From positions 1 through 9,448 of the forward strand of contig CAZYRA010000040.1 in assembly GCA_964649385.1 (NCBI GenBank): a stretch of DNA of 9,448 nt, written 5' to 3'. The notes under the pieces are model-generated. The model was not told where the DNA came from. It did no database searches and was given only the letters and a program-made list of their open reading frames with translations. Positions 1 to 6,790 of the stretch are shown in pieces. Positions within the stretch are counted from its first letter, which is position 1. The number at the start of each line of letters is the position of its first letter. This DNA is from UBA5760 sp964649385 (GTDB lineage: Bacteria; Chloroflexota; Dehalococcoidia; Dehalococcoidales; UBA5760). Made by a program: the position numbers and the translations under genes.

Positions 1-54
1 ACACCAGAACCGACACCAACACCAGAACCGACACCAACACCAGAACCAGGACCA
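1..54 (+). repeat. 18-bp tandem repeat coding a TPEPTP linker
   Basis: Three 18-bp units (1-18, 19-36, 37-54) encode the six-residue unit TPEPTP. Units 1 and 2 are identical in DNA and unit 3 has drifted to TPEPGP. It forms the flexible tether between the presumed lipid anchor and the binding domain. The repeat continues beyond the window start, so its full copy number is unknown. Confidence 0.85.
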
Positions 55-1197
55 ACAGGTGAACCCATCAAATTAGGAGTACCGGTACCGCTAACCGGTT
101 ACATGGCTTCCGACGGGTTCGATTCACGTGATGGGATAATACTAGCGGTAGAAGACATTAACGCGGCGGGAGGACTGGCAGGTAGACCGGTAGAAGTTAT
201 CACCTTTGACGCGAAAGAGCTGCTGGCGGAAACAGCTGCTGCTGCCGCCGAAAAACTGATTGTCGGAGACGAAGTGGATGCCCTGGTATGCTGTTACTTC
301 GATGAAGCGGGCACTGATACTTTTGGCAAGTATAGCCCTCCTTTCCTGCATGCCCCCGGTTCTCAAGCTTGTATAAACCTTATTAATGACAACGGTTACA
401 CGAATGTTTTTATCGCCGCTCATTTGGCTGACGTTACCGGTGCCAATTGTGTCAAAACAGCCTTATCAGTCGCCGAGGCAACCGGCTACGAGTGGCCCAA
501 TAACAAGATTGTAATATTGAATGGCCCCTGGGAATGGAGTTACGACAATGCAAGAGGAGCCGCGGAAGCGGCGGAAGCCGCCGGTTGGGAGGTAGTTGAC
601 AGTATCGAGGTTGCCCTTGAAACCAGGGAATGGGGAGGTATATTATCCAGAATAAGGCCACTTGAACCAGCCCTTATATTCATGGAAGCCTGGGATGCCG
701 GCTGTCTGGCTTCTTTTTCCCTTCAATTCCAGCAGAACCCGACAAACACAGTAATCGTCCATTCACAGGCATGTTTAATGCCTGATTATATGAGTATAAT
801 GGGTGATAAAGCTGAAGGGATACTTGCGGGAGGAAGAGCTGATGCTATCCCCGGCCCGGAACGGGACGCCTGGAGAGCAAGATTTGAAGAGAGATTTGGC
901 AGGGCAGCGGGGTTGGGTGTGACAGCCAACAGCTACGATATGGCTATGCAATGGGCAGAAGCTGTCAAGATTGTGGGAGACCCCTCAGACCATGCTGCTG
1001 TCTGCGACGCAATTAAGAACAATCCCTATGAGGGCCTCTGTGGAACGTACCGCTACTCTGACGAATACTATGTACCATCCGCTGACGACCGCCCGGTAAC
1101 TCTATACCAGGTGAGAGATGGCGATTGGCTTCCCATCGGTGTGTTTGATGAACCAATTGAAGGGGTATCGTTTCAGGTTCCACCCTGGATAGAATAA
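1..1197 (+). CDS. Liv-type ABC transporter substrate-binding protein, 5'-partial
   Basis: This is the extracytoplasmic solute receptor of a branched-chain amino acid type (HAAT) ABC importer, of the Peripla_BP_6/LivK-like type I fold. The frame is open from base 1. It begins inside a Thr-Pro-Glu-Pro linker, followed by the first strand of the mature domain (IKLGVPVPLTGYMASDG), then the family-typical DGIILAVEDINAAGGLAGRPVEV stretch split across the first helix and second strand. The signal peptide and lipobox lie before the window, so the first ATG at 103 is internal and not the true start. About 398 codons are present, close to a full mature receptor. The same linker style is seen in the second binding protein at 5281, which is a lipoprotein, so this one probably is too. 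It heads the cluster livG-livF-livH-livM, 81 bases upstream of livG. The ligand is not predictable; branched-chain amino acids are only one option. Confidence 0.9.
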   Translation, partial: TPEPTPTPEPTPTPEPGPTGEPIKLGVPVPLTGYMASDGFDSRDGIILAVEDINAAGGLAGRPVEVITFDAKELLAETAAAAAEKLIVGDEVDALVCCYFDEAGTDTFGKYSPPFLHAPGSQACINLINDNGYTNVFIAAHLADVTGANCVKTALSVAEATGYEWPNNKIVILNGPWEWSYDNARGAAEAAEAAGWEVVDSIEVALETREWGGILSRIRPLEPALIFMEAWDAGCLASFSLQFQQNPTNTVIVHSQACLMPDYMSIMGDKAEGILAGGRADAIPGPERDAWRARFEERFGRAAGLGVTANSYDMAMQWAEAVKIVGDPSDHAAVCDAIKNNPYEGLCGTYRYSDEYYVPSADDRPVTLYQVRDGDWLPIGVFDEPIEGVSFQVPPWIE

Positions 1198-1216
1198 GAG
1201 AGATAAGTTGATCAAT

Positions 1217-1261
1217 AGTATGGGGGTGGGGCTATATTAAGGTCTGTCCTGCCCCCATACT
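1217..1261 (+). terminator. GC-rich stem-loop between binding protein and livG (attenuator or RNA-stabilising hairpin)
   Basis: The left arm at 1217-1230 (AGTATGGGGGTGGG) pairs with the right arm at 1248-1261 (CCTGCCCCCATACT) over 14 pairs, two of them G-U, with a 17-base loop. It begins 20 bases after the binding-protein stop and ends 17 bases before the livG start. No T-tract follows the stem, so it is not a classical intrinsic terminator. A 3' hairpin that protects the binding-protein mRNA, or a partial read-through element, fits better. Confidence 0.55.
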
Positions 1262-1278
1262 AACAGAGAGAAGTAATC

Positions 1279-2007
1279 ATGAAGATTCTCCAGATTGAGA
1301 GCTTGACCCAGCGTTTTGGTGAACTGGCTGCTGTAGATAACCTGAGCTTTGAGATGGAAGAGGGCGAGATATTAGGTATCGCCGGACCTAATGGCGCCGG
1401 CAAGAGCACGCTGTTTAATTCCATTACCGGGTTCTACAAGTATACCGGGGATATCTATTTTAATAATGAAAAGATAAGCCGCCTCAGACCACACCAGATC
1501 TGTCACAAGGGGATTGCCCGCACGTTTCAGATTCCTCATCTCTTCCTGACACTGCCTATCCATGAGAATTTGAGGGTCGGAGCACATTTCGGAGTGCGCT
1601 CACATGGGGCAGAAGAAGAAGAGGCCAACATGAATGACGTAATGAGCCTCTTGGGATTACAGGGGAAAGAGGATATCATTACCGCTAACCTGAATCTTTT
1701 CGACAAAAAGCTCACTATGTTAGCCGCCGCTATGGCTACCAAACCAAAGCTGTTACTGGTAGATGAACCAACCGCCGGCTTGAGTCCCACCGAGACCAGG
1801 GACCTTGTCGCCTTATTTAAGAAAATCAATAAAGAATTAGGCTTAACCATAATAATTATTGAGCATATGATGAAGGTAATTACCGAGCTCTCACAGAGAC
1901 TGCTGATCATGGTAAACGGGAGGAAAATAGCTATCGGTCCTCCGGCGGAAGTCACTAAAGATGAGAAGGTAATCGAGATTTACCTGGGAAGGGGTAAGCA
2001 TGCTTAG
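1279..2007 (+). CDS. livG: LivG-like ABC transporter ATP-binding protein with degenerate signature motif
   Basis: This is a cytoplasmic ATPase subunit that should pair with the LivF-like ATPase to power the Liv-type importer. At 242 residues it is close to the usual LivG length of about 255. Visible motifs are Walker A GPNGAGKST (36-44), the Q-loop RTFQ (Gln84), Walker B LLLVDEP (158-164) with catalytic Glu163, D-loop AGLSPTE, and switch His196 in IIEHMM. The usual LSYGQ-type signature is replaced by LNLFDKK (138-144): ungapped counting back from Walker B puts Phe141 where LivG has the conserved Gly, and the Arg normally 12 residues before the Walker B Asp is Ala. The ATG at 1279 has only a weak purine-rich stretch (AGAGAGAAG) upstream. 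The 3' end overlaps livF by 8 bases, implying translational coupling. The LivG assignment rests on order and the GIARTFQ and DEPTAGL motifs. Confidence 0.9.
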   Translation: MKILQIESLTQRFGELAAVDNLSFEMEEGEILGIAGPNGAGKSTLFNSITGFYKYTGDIYFNNEKISRLRPHQICHKGIARTFQIPHLFLTLPIHENLRVGAHFGVRSHGAEEEEANMNDVMSLLGLQGKEDIITANLNLFDKKLTMLAAAMATKPKLLLVDEPTAGLSPTETRDLVALFKKINKELGLTIIIIEHMMKVITELSQRLLIMVNGRKIAIGPPAEVTKDEKVIEIYLGRGKHA

Positions 2008-2704
2008 TGTGGATAAGATAAACAGCTTCTACGGTGAATTTCGTGTTCTATATGACGTTTCACTTCAGGTAAACGATGGTGAACTTATCGTTGTCTTTGG
2101 TCCTAATGGTCATGGAAAGAGTACTCTACTCAAAACGATCTGCGGCCTGCACCACCCTGTCTCCGGCTCTATCAGCTTTGACGGGAAGGAAATAACCGGG
2201 CTGCCGACCTTAAAGCTTGTTGAGATGGGCGTCGTTTACATCGCTGAGGACAGGCACCTTTTCCCCCAGATGACGGTGCTGGAAAACCTGAAACTGGGCG
2301 CTTATAACACCAACGCCCGGTCTAAAGAGGCTGAGAGCCTTGATTATGTCCTTAAACTATTCCCCAGATTGACAGAACGAATGGATAAGCAGGCTCAGAC
2401 CTTAAGTGGCGGCGAGGCACGGATGCTGGCTATCGGTCGGGGCCTAATGTCCAACGCCAAGTTCCTGGCCATAGATGAGCCGTCCCTTGGGTTGGCACCT
2501 AACCTCAGGGCTGAGGTGTTTAAGAAAATTAGCGATATCAACAAAGGCGGCATTACGGTGCTTATGGTGGAGCAGGATATTACCGAGGCTTCAGAGTACG
2601 CCGATAGAATCTATCTCGTCGAGGACGGCAGGATTGTATTCGAAGGTACTGAAGAAGAAGTCTCCAAGAACGAACATGTAAGGGAAGTCTTCCTGGGGAT
2701 ATAG
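2000..2704 (+). CDS. livF: LivF-like ABC transporter ATP-binding protein
   Basis: This is the second ATPase subunit of the importer, acting as a heterodimer with the LivG-like protein on the cytoplasmic face of the permeases. At 234 residues it is the standard LivF length. It has Walker A GPNGHGKST (34-42), the LivF-typical Q-loop region YIAEDRHLFPQMTVLENL (80-97), a fully canonical signature LSGGEARMLAIGR (135-147), Walker B FLAIDEPSLGLAP (155-167), and VEQD where other ABC proteins have the switch His. Replacement of His by Gln there is normal for LivF. The ATG at 2000 lies inside the end of livG and is preceded by AAGGGG. All catalytic motifs look intact, so in the LivG/LivF pair this subunit supplies the only good signature motif. 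Confidence 0.93.
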   Translation: MLSVDKINSFYGEFRVLYDVSLQVNDGELIVVFGPNGHGKSTLLKTICGLHHPVSGSISFDGKEITGLPTLKLVEMGVVYIAEDRHLFPQMTVLENLKLGAYNTNARSKEAESLDYVLKLFPRLTERMDKQAQTLSGGEARMLAIGRGLMSNAKFLAIDEPSLGLAPNLRAEVFKKISDINKGGITVLMVEQDITEASEYADRIYLVEDGRIVFEGTEEEVSKNEHVREVFLGI

Positions 2705-2754
2705 CAAAGGAATGTGGTGGAACTGAGCTTAGGAGGAAAGAGTGATTAGGTCAC

Positions 2755-2760
2755 AAGGGG
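2755..2760 (+). promoter_or_regulatory. Ribosome binding site fixing the livH start at 2768
   Basis: AAGGGG sits 7 bases before ATG 2768. In the same frame a TAG at 2747 closes the reading frame upstream, so 2768 is the first usable start. A stronger AGGAGG at 2731-2736 is too far away for this start and has no in-frame partner. Confidence 0.6.
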
Positions 2761-2767
2761 TACCAAT

Positions 2768-3637
2768 ATGGGCGCGATAGCTGAGACATTGTTCGGCGGA
2801 ATAACAATCGGTTCAGCATACATCATAGTGGCTCTAGGTTTAGCGATAGTCTACGGGGTCTCAGATGTAATGAATTTCTCTCATGGGTCCTTGATTATGC
2901 TATCCGCCTATGTTGCCTGGTTCTTATCTTCCACAGTACTTGCCGGGTTGCCTCTTCCGGTACTATTTATCGTTGTACCTCCAATTATGTTTGGGGTAGG
3001 CATGTTAATTGAACGAGGCATCCTCCGTCCCCTGCGTAGACAACCAAATTGGGCGACTACCGCAATTGTTGTCACCCTAGGCTTCGCTCTAGTAATAAAT
3101 AATTCTCTCCTTGTTATCTTCGGTCCTTTAGGAAGGTATATACCTCCCATGCTGGAACAAGTTATAACTATCGGTGGCTTTACCACTACTGGAAATAGAA
3201 TACTGATTATGGGAGTAGCTGCAGCTTTGGTGGTTGGTCTGGTATTTTTCCTCAAAAAAACCAGACTGGGCCTATCCATGCGAGCAGTGCCGCAAGATAT
3301 AGTAGGCGCCAACATTGTGGGTATCCCGTCCGACAGAATCTTCAATATCACTTTTGGATTATCGGCAGCCTTGGCAGCAATTGGTGGCATATTTATGGGT
3401 TCCATATACCTACTAGCCCCTGAGGGGGGATGGACCCTTTTCATAAGGGCATTCGTAATCGTACTGCTTGCCGGTGCGGGTAGTATAACGGGAGTTGTTG
3501 TTGCCTCCTTTATTCTGGGGATATTAGAGAGCATAGTCCAATGGCAGTTCGGTAGCCTCTGGATAATGCCTTTCTGGTTTGTAGCCTTTCTGACAATAAT
3601 GTCAGTGAGACCAAGAGGCTTGTTCGGCATCAGGTAG
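2768..3637 (+). CDS. livH: LivH-like branched-chain amino acid type ABC permease
   Basis: This is one of two membrane subunits forming the translocation path of the first importer (BPD_transp_2/LivH family). The 289-residue protein is almost entirely hydrophobic, with roughly eight membrane segments. Family marks are NFSHG (36-40) followed by the MLSAYVAW helix, ERGILRPLRR (82-91), and the cytoplasmic coupling loop TRLGLSMRAVPQD (165-177) that contacts the ATPases. A Gly-rich C-terminal segment (LLAGAGSITG, then VRPRGLFG) is also typical. It follows livF by 63 bases and precedes livM by 14 bases. Its length matches the second LivH copy at 6791 exactly, but the sequences differ widely (for example NFSHG against NMAHG). 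They are paralogues, not a recent duplication. Confidence 0.93.
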   Translation: MGAIAETLFGGITIGSAYIIVALGLAIVYGVSDVMNFSHGSLIMLSAYVAWFLSSTVLAGLPLPVLFIVVPPIMFGVGMLIERGILRPLRRQPNWATTAIVVTLGFALVINNSLLVIFGPLGRYIPPMLEQVITIGGFTTTGNRILIMGVAAALVVGLVFFLKKTRLGLSMRAVPQDIVGANIVGIPSDRIFNITFGLSAALAAIGGIFMGSIYLLAPEGGWTLFIRAFVIVLLAGAGSITGVVVASFILGILESIVQWQFGSLWIMPFWFVAFLTIMSVRPRGLFGIR

Positions 3638-3651
3638 TAGAAGGGTTTTTT

Positions 3652-4643
3652 ATGAAAATAGAATTATCCAGAAAGAAACTATTGAATTTTGGGATTCCGG
3701 TACTTATTTTGTGCCTGGTTCCCGTTTTTCTCGGTGGTAGTCCGCACCTTATGCATATTTTGATAATGTGCCTGATTTGGGCTATAGTAGCTACAGCCTG
3801 GGACCTCGTTATAGGATATGGCGGTATCTTTTCCGTCGGTCAGATTGCCTTTTTCGCTATCGGCGCTTATACATCAGCACTGATGACAAAAGTTGGAGTA
3901 AACACTCTGGGTCTAGGAATATCCCCCTGGCTCGGGATTCTAATGGCCGGTATTGTGGCTGGTCTGGTTGGCTTCCTGATTAGTTTACCCAGCTTAAGAC
4001 TTAAGGGTGCCTACGTAGCTCTGGTGACTTTTGCCCTTCACGAAACCCTGCCGCCTTTAGTCAGGGCAGGGCAACCAATCGGAACCGGTGGGGTAGGTAG
4101 TCTTGTCGGTATACCCCCTCTTCAACTAGGAAGCTACATCTTCACTCCTATGGACAGAATCCCTTCGTATTGGGTTGCTCTTGCTATATTCTGTGCATTG
4201 ATGTTTGCAGTTTACAAGATTATTAATTCCCGGTTTGGGTTAGCATACGTTGCTCTACGCGATGATGAACCCTTTGCCAGAAGCCTGGGAATCAATATGT
4301 ATCGCTCTCAGGTAATGTTATTCGCCATTTCCGCCTTCATCACAGGTATAATGGGGGGCTTTTACTCTCACTACCTCGGTCTCATTTCGCACGGGGTATT
4401 GGGGCTCGACATCTTCGTACTGGTTCTAGTTATGGTTATAGTTGGCGGTATGGGGAGGTTCCCCGGAGCGGCAATAGCTGCCTTTATTTTCACCTTTGCC
4501 AATGAACTCCTGCGACCACTAGAGGGATTCCGTGCCATCATATTAGGAGGGATAATAATTGCGGTAGTAATTCTTAGCCCTCAAGGCCTGATGGGAATTC
4601 CTGACCTCGTTAGGGGTTTTTTCAGGCGAAGAAAACCAGCTAT
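3652..4643 (+). CDS. livM: LivM-like ABC permease, 3' end lost in assembly gap
   Basis: This is the second membrane subunit of the first importer. About 330 codons precede the run of Ns, ending in RGFFRRRKPA. LivM proteins commonly finish a few residues after such a basic tail, so little is missing. Family motifs are GYGGIFSVGQIAFFAIGAY (55-73), SLRLKGAYVALVTFALHE (114-131) and the coupling loop SRFGLAYVALRDDE (193-206) followed by the FARSLGIN helix. The start ATG 3652 has AGAAGGG 6 bases upstream and lies 14 bases after the livH stop. Reading through the Ns gives an apparent extension that stops at 4836. Its residues after the gap do not look like LivM and are an artefact. The real stop is hidden in the gap. 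Confidence 0.9.
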
Positions 4644-4743
4644 NNNNNNNNNNNNNNNNNNNNNNNNNNNNNNNNNNNNNNNNNNNNNNNNNNNNNNNNN
4701 NNNNNNNNNNNNNNNNNNNNNNNNNNNNNNNNNNNNNNNNNNN
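4644..4743. other. Run of 100 Ns (scaffold gap)
   Basis: There are exactly 100 N characters, the usual placeholder for a gap of unknown size. Its true length, and whether it hides further genes (such as ATPases for the second importer), cannot be known from this window. Confidence 0.97.
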
Positions 4744-4746
4744 TTG

Positions 4747-4772
4747 AGGGAAACACCGATTTGTCCCTTTTC
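4747..4772 (+). terminator. Weak terminator-like hairpin after the gap
   Basis: AGGGAAA (4747-4753) can pair with TTTGTCCCT (4760-4768) around the loop CACCGA with one bulged G, and is followed by TTTC. It could end the first importer transcript or another gene hidden in the gap. The stem is short, so this may be chance. Confidence 0.25.
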
Positions 4773-4952
4773 TATACTTATTTCGTCACCCAGTGTTCTC
4801 TCCTTATTTGTGACGCTCCCTGTCCAGGGTATTTGATAGCTATGGGTTACACTCCTATGACTAGACAGGTAAGATTAGGGAGGGCTGGCGGGGTAATCCA
4901 TTGTTCTCCTGAATAATCACTGATTCCTCAAATTCGGTCAGTTTTACAAGGC

Positions 4953-4982
4953 TTGACAAAGAGAGCCCGCTCATTCAATAAT
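4953..4982 (+). promoter_or_regulatory. Sigma70-type promoter candidate for the second importer
   Basis: A perfect -35 box TTGACA (4953-4958), an 18-base spacer and AATAAT (4977-4982, 5 of 6 matches to TATAAT). Transcription would start near 4990, giving a leader of about 290-310 nt before the binding-protein start. It is the best promoter match in this spacer. Confidence 0.45.
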
Positions 4983-5089
4983 TACGTTCACTACTGAAAG
5001 CAGACTTCCCTCAGTTAAATGAAGGGCATTTACCGAAAGTGCAAGGGGAGGGGTGACTATCGGACTCTAAGCATAATGAACTCCCTGTA

Positions 5090-5118
5090 TTGACTAGCAT
5101 TTAGTGATGGATAATAGT
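5090..5118 (+). promoter_or_regulatory. Second, weaker promoter candidate
   Basis: TTGACT (5090-5095, 5 of 6) and AATAGT (5113-5118, 4 of 6) are separated by 17 bases. The -10 region lies in a repeated GGATAATAG element, whose two GATAAT copies are less well spaced. It is either an alternative start point or chance in A/T-rich DNA. Confidence 0.22.
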
Positions 5119-5145
5119 GGTGGATAATAGCATATAGTGGTGATG
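5095..5145 (+). repeat. Cluster of short direct repeats in the leader
   Basis: TGATGGATAATAG (5105-5117) is followed directly by TGGTGGATAATAG (5118-5130), a 13-bp tandem pair with one mismatch. Overlapping this, TAGCATTTAGTGATG (5095-5109) recurs as TAGCATATAGTGGTGATG (5128-5145) with one change and a 3-base insertion. The repeats lie upstream of the second binding-protein gene, so they could be operator half-sites or simple slippage products. Confidence 0.5.
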
Positions 5146-5280
5146 ACTGCGGGTGAGTGATGCTGTATACTTGTAGACTAAGTGCTGTAAGAACTCTCAG
5201 AATAAGGAGGGTGAATAATAAGGAAAGAATTACTAAACCTGTAAGAGATATTAGGTAAGTTTGGCTACTATAATAACTCA

Positions 5281-6693
5281 ATGAATAAGGAGGACTTAGT
5301 GAGAACAAAAGGTTTGCTTAAGCTGATTATTGGTTTTAGTCTGGTAGCGGTACTGGTAATAAGTATCCCCCTGATGAGTGGCTGTACCAGCCCGGCCCCA
5401 ACACCGGAGCCGACACCAACGCCAGAGCCAACCCCGACTCCAGAGCCAACGCCGACTCCAGAACCAACGCCAACACCGGAAGTCAAGGAATATAACATTG
5501 CCTTCGTGGGACCGATGTCAGGCCCAGCCGCCGGGTGGGGGCTACCAGGAACCACTGGCCTTCAAATTATGGTGGATAACATCAATGCTGAAGGCGGTCT
5601 GAAAATTGGCGATGACATCTACATGTTTAATCTCTATACTTTCGATACCGAGGCTATCGGTAGCCTGGCGCTTCAGGGTGCCAAGCAGATGATCCTGGAG
5701 AATGATGTAAGAATCATCAATACCCTCGGTGGCGCGGAGACTGACGCTATCGCGCCATTCTGTGAAGAGCATAATGTGGTCTATATGCCAATAATGCAAG
5801 ATACCCTGCCTTCCCGGCCGTTATGCATCGTCGGCGAGGCCAATTCCAAGGGCGACCCATCGCGGGCAAGGTATCTTAAGGAAACCTACCCTGAGATTGA
5901 GACCGTTGCTATTGCCAGCCAGGATGATCCCGTCGGCCGCATCACCAATGCTTTTGAAATCGGTGCCTGGGAAGCGATGGGGGTTGATGTAGTTTATGAA
6001 AGCTACATCTCAACGGAAACCGTTGACTTTGCACCTATCGTGACTGCCATGATGGCTGAGGATCCTGACGTCTTAAGCTGGGGTTGCTCCTGGCCTGATT
6101 TCGACTGCTTCCTAAGCGAACAGGCCTTCCTCCAAGGCTTTGAGGGCTATATCTGCTCGAACTTTGTCGTCACAGACTGCGTCGCCTCTAAGGTAGATCA
6201 TGAGTGGATGGAAGCTTCAGTACTTCTTGAGGGATATCCCGATATTGACGACCCCTGGTTTGGCGAGGGTTCCAAACAGTGGGCATTTGCGGACGAGTGG
6301 CAGGCCAGATATGGAGCGGGAGCTCCTGAAGACGTTGGCTACCCGATGGACGGCATCGCCTGGGACTACATGGTAACCGATGAGCCATACATCCGTGCCA
6401 TGCAGGGTGCCGGTACTACGGACCCTCATGAGGTAATTGCCTGGATGAGAGACCCTGCGAACTGGCCCCTTGAGTGCATCCTGGGAGACGCTGTCATGAG
6501 TGGCGAAGCCCAGTTCGGCATCAATAACCAGATTACTCCCCATCTATTCTTGACTGCCGAAATAGAGGAAGGTGGACAGATGAAGAAACGGATTGTTGCC
6601 GAATACGATGATTATTGGGAGTGGTTTGAAGCAAACAAGGAAACCATCATGGGCGCCGCCGAAGAGCGGGGAACAGCCTTCTTTCAGCGTTAA
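5281..6693 (+). CDS. Liv-type ABC transporter substrate-binding lipoprotein (second importer)
   Basis: This is an extracytoplasmic solute receptor of the Peripla_BP_6 type. The longest frame starts at ATG 5281 (470 residues), but a good AAGGAGG precedes GTG 5299, so a 464-residue product is more likely. From that GTG the N-terminus is a textbook lipoprotein signal: basic RTKGLLK, a hydrophobic run to residue 25, and lipobox LMSGC with Cys29 as the lipidated residue. Four and a half TPEPTP units follow, then the binding domain opening with YNIAFVGPMSGPAAGW and DNINAEGG. The rest resembles LivK-like receptors, with many aromatic and acidic residues (SWGCSWPDFDCF, DYWEWFE). It differs strongly from the receptor at 1-1197, suggesting a different ligand. 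It precedes its permeases by 97 bases containing a strong terminator. Substrate unknown. Confidence 0.92.
   Translation: MNKEDLVRTKGLLKLIIGFSLVAVLVISIPLMSGCTSPAPTPEPTPTPEPTPTPEPTPTPEPTPTPEVKEYNIAFVGPMSGPAAGWGLPGTTGLQIMVDNINAEGGLKIGDDIYMFNLYTFDTEAIGSLALQGAKQMILENDVRIINTLGGAETDAIAPFCEEHNVVYMPIMQDTLPSRPLCIVGEANSKGDPSRARYLKETYPEIETVAIASQDDPVGRITNAFEIGAWEAMGVDVVYESYISTETVDFAPIVTAMMAEDPDVLSWGCSWPDFDCFLSEQAFLQGFEGYICSNFVVTDCVASKVDHEWMEASVLLEGYPDIDDPWFGEGSKQWAFADEWQARYGAGAPEDVGYPMDGIAWDYMVTDEPYIRAMQGAGTTDPHEVIAWMRDPANWPLECILGDAVMSGEAQFGINNQITPHLFLTAEIEEGGQMKKRIVAEYDDYWEWFEANKETIMGAAEERGTAFFQR
5287..5293 (+). promoter_or_regulatory. Shine-Dalgarno site that favours GTG 5299 as the real start
   Basis: AAGGAGG lies inside the first codons of the ATG-5281 reading frame and 5 bases before an in-frame GTG at 5299. 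Nothing resembling a ribosome site precedes ATG 5281 (CTACTATAATAACTCA). Initiation at 5299 is therefore better supported. Confidence 0.65.
5401..5481 (+). repeat. 18-bp tandem repeat coding a TPEPTP linker
   Basis: Four 18-bp units (5401-5418, 5419-5436, 5437-5454, 5455-5472) and a half unit encode repeated TPEPTP. The protein repeat is perfect but third codon positions vary between units, so it is older or under selection on the peptide. It tethers the receptor domain to the lipid anchor. Confidence 0.85.
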
Positions 6694-6703
6694 CAATGCT
6701 AGC

Positions 6704-6732
6704 GGGGGCGGCAAAAATGCCGCCCCCTTTTT
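6704..6732 (+). terminator. Strong intrinsic terminator or attenuator after the binding-protein gene
   Basis: GGGGGCGGCA (6704-6713) pairs perfectly with TGCCGCCCCC (6718-6727) around an AAAA loop, directly followed by TTTTT (6728-6732). It begins 10 bases after the stop of the binding-protein gene. This is a classical Rho-independent terminator on the + strand. Since the permease genes follow 59 bases later with no obvious promoter, partial read-through would give excess receptor over permease. Confidence 0.88.
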
Positions 6733-6790
6733 GTAAACCCTTTTAGACAAATGCAACCTTAAATCTGCCGCAGGTAGGAGTTAGTAGCAG

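Larger units (their letters stand above)
4744..5280 (+). other. Non-coding upstream region and leader of the second importer
   Basis: These 537 bases carry no believable gene on either strand. The reverse-strand frame at 5057-5308 is low-complexity and overlaps the next gene. The region is noticeably richer in A and T than the flanking genes. It holds a promoter candidate at 4953-4982, a second weaker one at 5090-5118, and a cluster of short direct repeats at 5095-5145. A long leader would result from the first promoter. I see no match to known riboswitch cores such as T-box or cyclic-di-GMP motifs by eye. Confidence 0.6.

Noticed and set aside
1..54. Repeats at the window start considered as a CRISPR or IS end
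   Set aside because: The repeats are contiguous, in frame, without spacers, and encode a proline-rich linker. No CRISPR array, transposase or terminal inverted repeat is seen anywhere in the window.
2908..3630. Long reverse-strand open frame of 240 codons opposite livH
   Set aside because: It lies wholly antisense to a clear permease gene. Its Pro/Thr/Lys-rich product is what the complement of hydrophobic codons gives, with no recognisable domain.
5211..5258. Possible 15-codon leader peptide (GTG 5211 to TAA 5258) next to AAGGAGG
   Set aside because: The Shine-Dalgarno sequence directly abuts the GTG with zero spacing, and the peptide shows no run of regulatory codons.
5269..5274. Perfect TATAAT close to the receptor start
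   Set aside because: No acceptable -35 box at 16-18 bases upstream and no extended -10 TG, so it is probably chance in A/T-rich DNA.
5057..5308. Reverse-strand 83-codon frame in the leader
   Set aside because: Low-complexity Ser/Leu/Tyr-rich product without a ribosome site, running into the start of the receptor gene on the other strand.
5268..5555. Reverse-strand frame with a Gly-Val-Gly-Ser repeat
   Set aside because: This is simply the complement of the TPEPTP-coding tandem repeat of the receptor gene.
6741..6750. TTTTAGACAA occurs after the terminator and again at 8670-8679
   Set aside because: Dozens of exact 10-base matches are expected by chance in a window of this size, and the contexts differ.
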